Shown here: positions 57,211-64,000 of the stretch, in pieces
Position numbering within the stretch: the first letter of the stretch is position 1
How the letters are laid out: each line of letters opens with the position of its first letter
Assembly (NCBI GenBank): GCA_030544685.1
Contig: CP086683.1
Coordinates: 248,001-312,000 of the forward strand
Reading direction: 5' to 3'
Origin: Pseudomonas sp. B21_DOA
GTDB lineage: Bacteria > Pseudomonadota > Gammaproteobacteria > Pseudomonadales > Pseudomonadaceae
Length of the DNA: 64,000 bases
Translations under genes and position numbers: made by a program
The notes under the pieces: model-generated
The model's input: only the letters and a program-made list of their open reading frames with translations
Database searches by the model: none
Told to the model about the DNA's origin: nothing

Positions 57211-57241
57211 AAAAAAGCCCCCGCTGAGCGGGGGCTTTTTC
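57211..57241 (-). terminator. Rho-independent terminator of the str operon
   Basis: GCCCCCGC / GCGGGGGC stem with a four-base loop. On the minus strand TTTTTTATTGGG follows, 27 bp after the tuf stop. Confidence 0.95.
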
Positions 57242-57267
57242 AATCCATCAAGCTGACTTTAAAAGCC

Positions 57268-58461
57268 TTACTCGATGATTTTGGCTACGACGCCAGCGCC
57301 GACGGTACGACCGCCTTCACGGATAGCGAAACGCAGACCGTCTTCCATCGCGATGGTTTTGATCAGGGTAACAGTCATCTGAATGTTGTCACCTGGCATT
57401 ACCATTTCAACGCCTTCTGGCAGCTCGCAGTTACCAGTCACGTCAGTAGTACGGAAGTAGAACTGTGGACGGTAGCCTTTGAAGAACGGAGTGTGACGAC
57501 CGCCTTCTTCCTTGCTCAGAACGTAAACTTCTGCGGTGAACTTGGTGTGCGGCTTGACCGAACCTGGCTTGACCAGAACCTGGCCACGCTCAACGTCGTC
57601 ACGCTTGGTACCGCGCAGCAGAACGCCGCAGTTCTCGCCAGCACGACCTTCGTCGAGCAGTTTGCGGAACATCTCAACACCGGTGCAGGTGGTGGTGGTG
57701 GTGTCACGCAGACCAACGATTTCCAGCGCGTCCTGAACGCGAACGATACCGCGCTCGATACGACCAGTCACAACAGTACCGCGACCCGAGATCGAGAACA
57801 CGTCTTCGATTGGCATCAGGAATGGCTTGTCGATCATACGAACTGGTTCTGGGATGTAGGTATCCAGAGTTTCAACCAGTTTACGAACGGCAGTGGTGCC
57901 CATTTCGTTGTCGTCTTTGCCTTCCAGCGCCATACGAGCCGAACCGATGATGATCGGAGTGTCGTCGCCCGGGAAGTCGTAGGTCGACAGCAGGTCACGA
58001 ACTTCCATCTCAACCAGTTCCAGCAGCTCAGCGTCGTCTACCAGGTCAGCCTTGTTCAGGAAAACCACGATGTACGGAACGCCTACCTGACGGGACAGCA
58101 GGATGTGCTCACGGGTTTGCGGCATCGGACCATCAGCGGCCGAGCAAACCAGGATCGCGCCGTCCATCTGAGCAGCACCGGTGATCATGTTCTTCACGTA
58201 GTCAGCGTGACCTGGGCAGTCAACGTGAGCGTAGTGACGAATAGTCGAGTTGTACTCAACGTGAGCGGTGTTGATGGTGATACCGCGAGCTTTTTCTTCT
58301 GGTGCGCTGTCGATCTTGTCGAATTCAACGACGGCCGAACCGAAAACTTCGGAGCAGACGCGAGTCAGAGCAGCAGTCAGAGTGGTTTTACCGTGGTCAA
58401 CGTGACCAATGGTGCCAACGTTGACGTGCGGTAGGGAACGATCAAATTTTTCTTTAGCCAC
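57268..58461 (-). CDS. tuf: Elongation factor Tu
   Basis: 397 aa. G1 [11 protein letters not shown], switch region [12 protein letters not shown]3 DCPGHADY, G4 NKADLV, then domains 2 and 3 to [15 protein letters not shown]. Delivers aminoacyl-tRNA to the ribosome. Last gene of rpsL-rpsG-fusA-tuf. Pseudomonads usually carry a second near-identical tuf elsewhere. Confidence 0.98.
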   Translation of the reverse strand: MAKEKFDRSLPHVNVGTIGHVDHGKTTLTAALTRVCSEVFGSAVVEFDKIDSAPEEKARGITINTAHVEYNSTIRHYAHVDCPGHADYVKNMITGAAQMDGAILVCSAADGPMPQTREHILLSRQVGVPYIVVFLNKADLVDDAELLELVEMEVRDLLSTYDFPGDDTPIIIGSARMALEGKDDNEMGTTAVRKLVETLDTYIPEPVRMIDKPFLMPIEDVFSISGRGTVVTGRIERGIVRVQDALEIVGLRDTTTTTCTGVEMFRKLLDEGRAGENCGVLLRGTKRDDVERGQVLVKPGSVKPHTKFTAEVYVLSKEEGGRHTPFFKGYRPQFYFRTTDVTGNCELPEGVEMVMPGDNIQMTVTLIKTIAMEDGLRFAIREGGRTVGAGVVAKIIE

Positions 58462-58492
58462 GACAATTAACTCCTAGCCTAAAGGGGCTGAA

Positions 58493-60598
58493 TCAGCCTT
58501 GTTTTTTGGTTACGGATTCGACGATGTGCGACGGAGCCGTATCGTATTTTTTGAATTCCATAGAGTAGCTTGCGCGACCCTGGGACATGGAACGAACGTC
58601 GGTCGCATAACCGAACATCTCACCCAGTGGAACCTCGGCACGGATAACCTTGCCGGACACTGTGTCTTCCATACCCTGGATCATGCCGCGACGACGGTTA
58701 AGGTCGCCCATCACATCACCCATATAGTCTTCAGGCGTAACAACCTCTACCGCCATGATCGGCTCGAGCAACTCACCACCACCCTTCTGGGCCAGTTGCT
58801 TGGTCGCCATGGAAGCAGCCACCTTGAACGCCATCTCGTTGGAGTCGACGTCGTGGTAAGAACCATCGAACACGGTAGCCTTCAGGCCGATCAGCGGATA
58901 GCCGGCAACAACGCCGTTCTTCATCTGCTCTTCGATACCCTTCTGGATAGCCGGGATGTATTCCTTAGGAACCACACCACCTACAACTTCGTTCACGAAT
59001 TGCAGACCTTCCTGACCTTCGTCAGCAGGAGCAAAACGGATCCAGCAGTGACCGAACTGGCCGCGACCACCGGACTGACGAACGAACTTGCCTTCGATTT
59101 CACAGTTCTTCGTGATGCGCTCACGATACGAAACCTGAGGCTTGCCGATGTTGGCTTCGACGTTGAACTCACGGCGCATCCGGTCAACCAGGATGTCCAG
59201 GTGCAGCTCGCCCATGCCGGAGATGATCGTCTGACCAGTCTCTTCATCAGTTTTAACGCGGAAAGACGGGTCTTCCTGAGCGAGCTTGCCCAGAGCGATA
59301 CCCATTTTTTCCTGGTCATCCTTGGTCTTAGGCTCTACGGCAACCGAAATAACCGGCTCCGGGAAGTCCATGCGAACCAGGATGATTGGCTTGTCAGCGT
59401 TGCAGAGGGTTTCACCGGTGGTGACGTCCTTCATGCCGATCAGGGCCGCGATGTCACCAGCGCGTACTTCCTTGATCTCTTCACGGGCGTTTGCGTGCAT
59501 TTGCACCATACGACCCACGCGCTCTTTCTTGCCTTTGACCGAGTTGATCACGCCGTCGCCGGAGTTCAACACGCCCGAGTAAACGCGGACGAAGGTCAGA
59601 GTACCCACGAATGGGTCGGTAGCGATCTTGAACGCCAGAGCCGCGAAAGGCTCATTGTCGTCTGCATGACGCTCCATCTCTTCTTCCTCGTTATCAGGGT
59701 TGGAACCCTTGATAGCAGGAATGTCGGTCGGAGCAGGCAGGTAGTCGATAACGGCGTCGAGAACCAGGGGAACGCCCTTGTTCTTGAACGAAGAACCGCA
59801 AACGGCCAGAACGATTTCGCCGGCGATAGTACGCTGACGCAAAGCAGCCTTGATCTCTTCGATCGACAGCTCTTCGCCTTCCAGGTACTTGTTCATCAGC
59901 TCTTCGTTGGCTTCGGCAGCAGCTTCAACCATATTGTTGCGCCACTCTTCAGCCAGCTCTTGGAGCTCGGCAGGAATGTCCTTGCGAACAGGGACCATAC
60001 CTTTGTCGGAGTCGTTCCAGTAGACAGCTTGCATGTTGATCAGATCGATCTGACCCTGGAAGTTGTCTTCGGAACCGATGGCCAACTGGATCGGCACCGG
60101 AGTGTGACCCAGACGCTGCTTGATCTGACCGATCACGCGCAGGAAGTTGGCGCCGGCACGGTCCATCTTGTTTACGTAAACAAGACGTGGAACGCCGTAT
60201 TTGTTGGCTTGACGCCATACGGTTTCCGACTGCGGCTCAACACCCGAAGTACCGCAGAACACAACGACAGCGCCGTCGAGTACGCGCAGGGAACGCTCAA
60301 CTTCAATGGTGAAGTCAACGTGGCCCGGGGTATCGATTACGTTGAAACGGTGCTCGTGAGAGTACTGCTTCTCGGAACCTTTCCAGAAGGCGGTAATGGC
60401 AGCAGAAGTAATGGTAATACCACGCTCCTGCTCCTGAACCATCCAGTCTGTGGTCGCGGCGCCATCATGCACCTCGCCCATTTTGTGACTTTTGCCGGTG
60501 TAAAACAGTACGCGCTCGGTGGTGGTGGTTTTACCAGCATCCACGTGAGCGACGATACCGATGTTACGGTAGCGGCTAATCGGAGTAGTACGAGCCAT
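58493..60598 (-). CDS. fusA: Elongation factor G
   Basis: 701 aa, translocation GTPase. G1 [19 protein letters not shown], switch [15 protein letters not shown]4 NKMDRAG, domain IV with [14 protein letters not shown]. Full length for the canonical (FusA1) form located in the str operon. 30 bp after rpsG and 31 bp before tuf. Confidence 0.98.
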   Translation of the reverse strand: MARTTPISRYRNIGIVAHVDAGKTTTTERVLFYTGKSHKMGEVHDGAATTDWMVQEQERGITITSAAITAFWKGSEKQYSHEHRFNVIDTPGHVDFTIEVERSLRVLDGAVVVFCGTSGVEPQSETVWRQANKYGVPRLVYVNKMDRAGANFLRVIGQIKQRLGHTPVPIQLAIGSEDNFQGQIDLINMQAVYWNDSDKGMVPVRKDIPAELQELAEEWRNNMVEAAAEANEELMNKYLEGEELSIEEIKAALRQRTIAGEIVLAVCGSSFKNKGVPLVLDAVIDYLPAPTDIPAIKGSNPDNEEEEMERHADDNEPFAALAFKIATDPFVGTLTFVRVYSGVLNSGDGVINSVKGKKERVGRMVQMHANAREEIKEVRAGDIAALIGMKDVTTGETLCNADKPIILVRMDFPEPVISVAVEPKTKDDQEKMGIALGKLAQEDPSFRVKTDEETGQTIISGMGELHLDILVDRMRREFNVEANIGKPQVSYRERITKNCEIEGKFVRQSGGRGQFGHCWIRFAPADEGQEGLQFVNEVVGGVVPKEYIPAIQKGIEEQMKNGVVAGYPLIGLKATVFDGSYHDVDSNEMAFKVAASMATKQLAQKGGGELLEPIMAVEVVTPEDYMGDVMGDLNRRRGMIQGMEDTVSGKVIRAEVPLGEMFGYATDVRSMSQGRASYSMEFKKYDTAPSHIVESVTKKQG

Positions 60599-60628
60599 AA
60601 AGCCCTCGCAAAATTAGTGAAGCTAAAA

Positions 60629-61102
60629 TTAGAAGCGGTAGTGCGAGAAAGCTTTGTTAGCTTCGGCCATACGGTGCACGTCTTCACGCTTCTTAACAGC
60701 AGCACCTTTACCTTCAGCAGCATCCAGCAGTTCGCCAGCCAAACGCAGAGCCATAGACTTCTCGCCGCGCTTACGGGCGAAGTCTACCAACCAGCGCATT
60801 GCCAGAGCGTTACGACGGGAAGGACGAACCTCGACCGGAACCTGGTAAGTAGCACCACCAACGCGGCGCGACTTCACTTCGACCAGCGGAGCGATGGCGT
60901 CGAGTGCTTTTTCGAAGAGTTCCAGGGGATCGGTGCCAGCCTTACGGGCCGCAACGGTTTCCAGGGCACCATAAACGATACGCTCGGCAACGGCTTTCTT
61001 GCCGCTTTCCATAACGTGGTTCATGAATTTGGCGAGGATCTGGCTTCCGTATTTCGGATCGTCCAGAATCTCACGCTTTGCTGCTACGCGACGTCTTGGC
61101 AT
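60629..61102 (-). CDS. rpsG: 30S ribosomal protein S7
   Basis: 157 aa. [20 protein letters not shown] start and the [20 protein letters not shown] beta-hairpin region. S7 organises the head of the 30S and in E. coli feeds back on the str mRNA between rpsL and rpsG. Here that spacer is 107 bp. Confidence 0.98.
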   Translation of the reverse strand: MPRRRVAAKREILDDPKYGSQILAKFMNHVMESGKKAVAERIVYGALETVAARKAGTDPLELFEKALDAIAPLVEVKSRRVGGATYQVPVEVRPSRRNALAMRWLVDFARKRGEKSMALRLAGELLDAAEGKGAAVKKREDVHRMAEANKAFSHYRF

Positions 61103-61209
61103 GATAAGCCCTCAAGCGGTCTTCAGGTTAGCTCGGGACAGATCCAGAGGATGCGTGCCCGACCTTACTCTTATCGACTCAATAAAATAAAAATCTGCAA
61201 AACGGCCGA

Positions 61210-61581
61210 TTACTTCGGACGCTTGGTACCGTACTTCGAACGACCCTGGTTACGGCCTTTAACGCCGGAAGTATCCAAGGAGCCGCGAACGGTGTGGTAA
61301 CGAACACCTGGCAAGTCCTTTACACGACCGCCGCGGATCAGTACCACGCTGTGCTCTTGCAGGTTGTGGCCTTCACCACCGATGTACGAGGAAACCTCGA
61401 AACCGTTGGTCAGACGCACACGGCATACTTTACGCAGTGCCGAGTTAGGTTTTTTCGGCGTGGTGGTGTACACACGGGTGCACACGCCACGACGTTGCGG
61501 GCAGTTCTGCAGCGCAGGTACGTCGGATTTCTCGACGATACGCTTACGCGGCTGACGTACCAGCTGGTTGATAGTTGCCAT
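61210..61581 (-). CDS. rpsL: 30S ribosomal protein S12
   Basis: 123 aa. [20 protein letters not shown] with Lys43 present, and the second resistance site region [13 protein letters not shown] also wild type, so the strain shows no rpsL streptomycin-resistance change. S12 controls decoding accuracy. First gene of the str operon, promoter at 61673-61701. Confidence 0.98.
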
Positions 61582-61672
61582 CTACTAGCTCCACTGTTGT
61601 CTTGCGACGCTATTGTCTTGCAAGAAAAGCAAAATGGCAGGAACGAATTCCCGCCAAATTTAGGGGATCAAG

Positions 61673-61701
61673 AGTCTAAAGAGGATCTTGATTCCAGTCA
61701 A
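61673..61701 (-). promoter_or_regulatory. Sigma-70 promoter of the str operon
   Basis: On the minus strand TTGACT (61701-61696), a 17-bp spacer, then TAGACT (61678-61673), about 90 bp before rpsL. The 216-bp rpoC-rpsL gap shows no strong terminator, so read-through from rpoBC is also possible. Confidence 0.75.
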
Positions 61702-61797
61702 GGCAAGGCCCCGACCTCCCCACCCATCGAACCTCGACTAAATGTCTCGATTCGACGAACGGAGCGATCAGGGCCTCACGCTCGTTTATCGCAGAAC

Positions 61798-64000
<2,203 letters not shown>

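Noticed and set aside
58499-61300. A 933-codon open frame on the plus strand opposite fusA and rpsG, and similar long antisense frames opposite ribBA (2532-4121) and uvrA.
   Set aside because: The minus-strand genes are certain. Strong third-position bias and high G+C remove stops from the antisense frame, and the translations have no recognisable domains.

Overview
This window is chromosomal DNA from a Pseudomonas of the fluorescens group. The evidence is gene content and order (nrdR-ribD-ribE-ribBA-ribH-nusB-thiL-pgpA; ssb-MFS-uvrA-bfr-katA beside rplQ, as I recall it from P. aeruginosa), high G+C coding sequence, and eleven doublets of the typical Pseudomonas REP sequence (GTGGGAGCGAGCCTGCTCGC and variants). 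I see no rRNA, tRNA, insertion sequence, prophage or CRISPR array.

Layout. 1-6.4 kb (minus strand): the riboflavin, NusB, thiamine and lipid operon, led by nrdR. 6.5-16.2 kb: small accessory genes, namely a YbaY-like lipoprotein, a methyltransferase, the thioredoxin-like co-chaperone CnoX/YbbN, a probable Zur-controlled zinc operon (His-rich DUF2796 protein, ABC ATPase, FtsX-type permease, DUF3299 protein), ompW with an ANR/FNR-like box, and two nucleotide-sugar SDR proteins. 16.5-31.2 kb: the helicase lhr, an MscS-type channel, a translationally coupled DUF72-ybhP-clsB-ybhN operon, an alpha/beta hydrolase with a DUF3182 ATP-grasp protein, and a GlxA-type regulator divergent from a cysteine hydrolase. 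31.3-35.9 kb: a six-gene cluster equivalent to E. coli yjfI-yjfJ-yjfK-yjfL-yjfM-yjfC (DUF2170, PspA/IM30, DUF2491, DUF350, DUF1190, glutathionylspermidine-synthase-like ATP-grasp), with two copies of a 12-bp palindrome flanking a candidate promoter. This is the least understood and most interesting system here. 36-43.2 kb: ssb, a YajR-like MFS protein, uvrA, bacterioferritin and katA. 43.4-64 kb (minus strand): the alpha, spc, S10 and str ribosomal operons and the 3' part of rpoC, with clear promoters before rpsJ and rpsL.

Sequence quality decides how to read this window. Thirteen otherwise well-conserved genes are broken by fifteen frameshifts. Every one is repaired by adding back a single base, nearly always in a short homopolymer. 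The broken genes include the essential secY, rplB and rpsS, and the repaired lengths (442, 274 and 91 aa) are exactly those expected. I therefore read these as assembly or base-calling deletions rather than pseudogenes. I report each such gene at its full extent as a CDS and note the site of the missing base.

REP doublets punctuate the first 36 kb and stop at the ssb-to-rpoC half. Two of them lie inside operons (the zinc cluster and the yjf cluster), where they could uncouple the expression of neighbouring genes.
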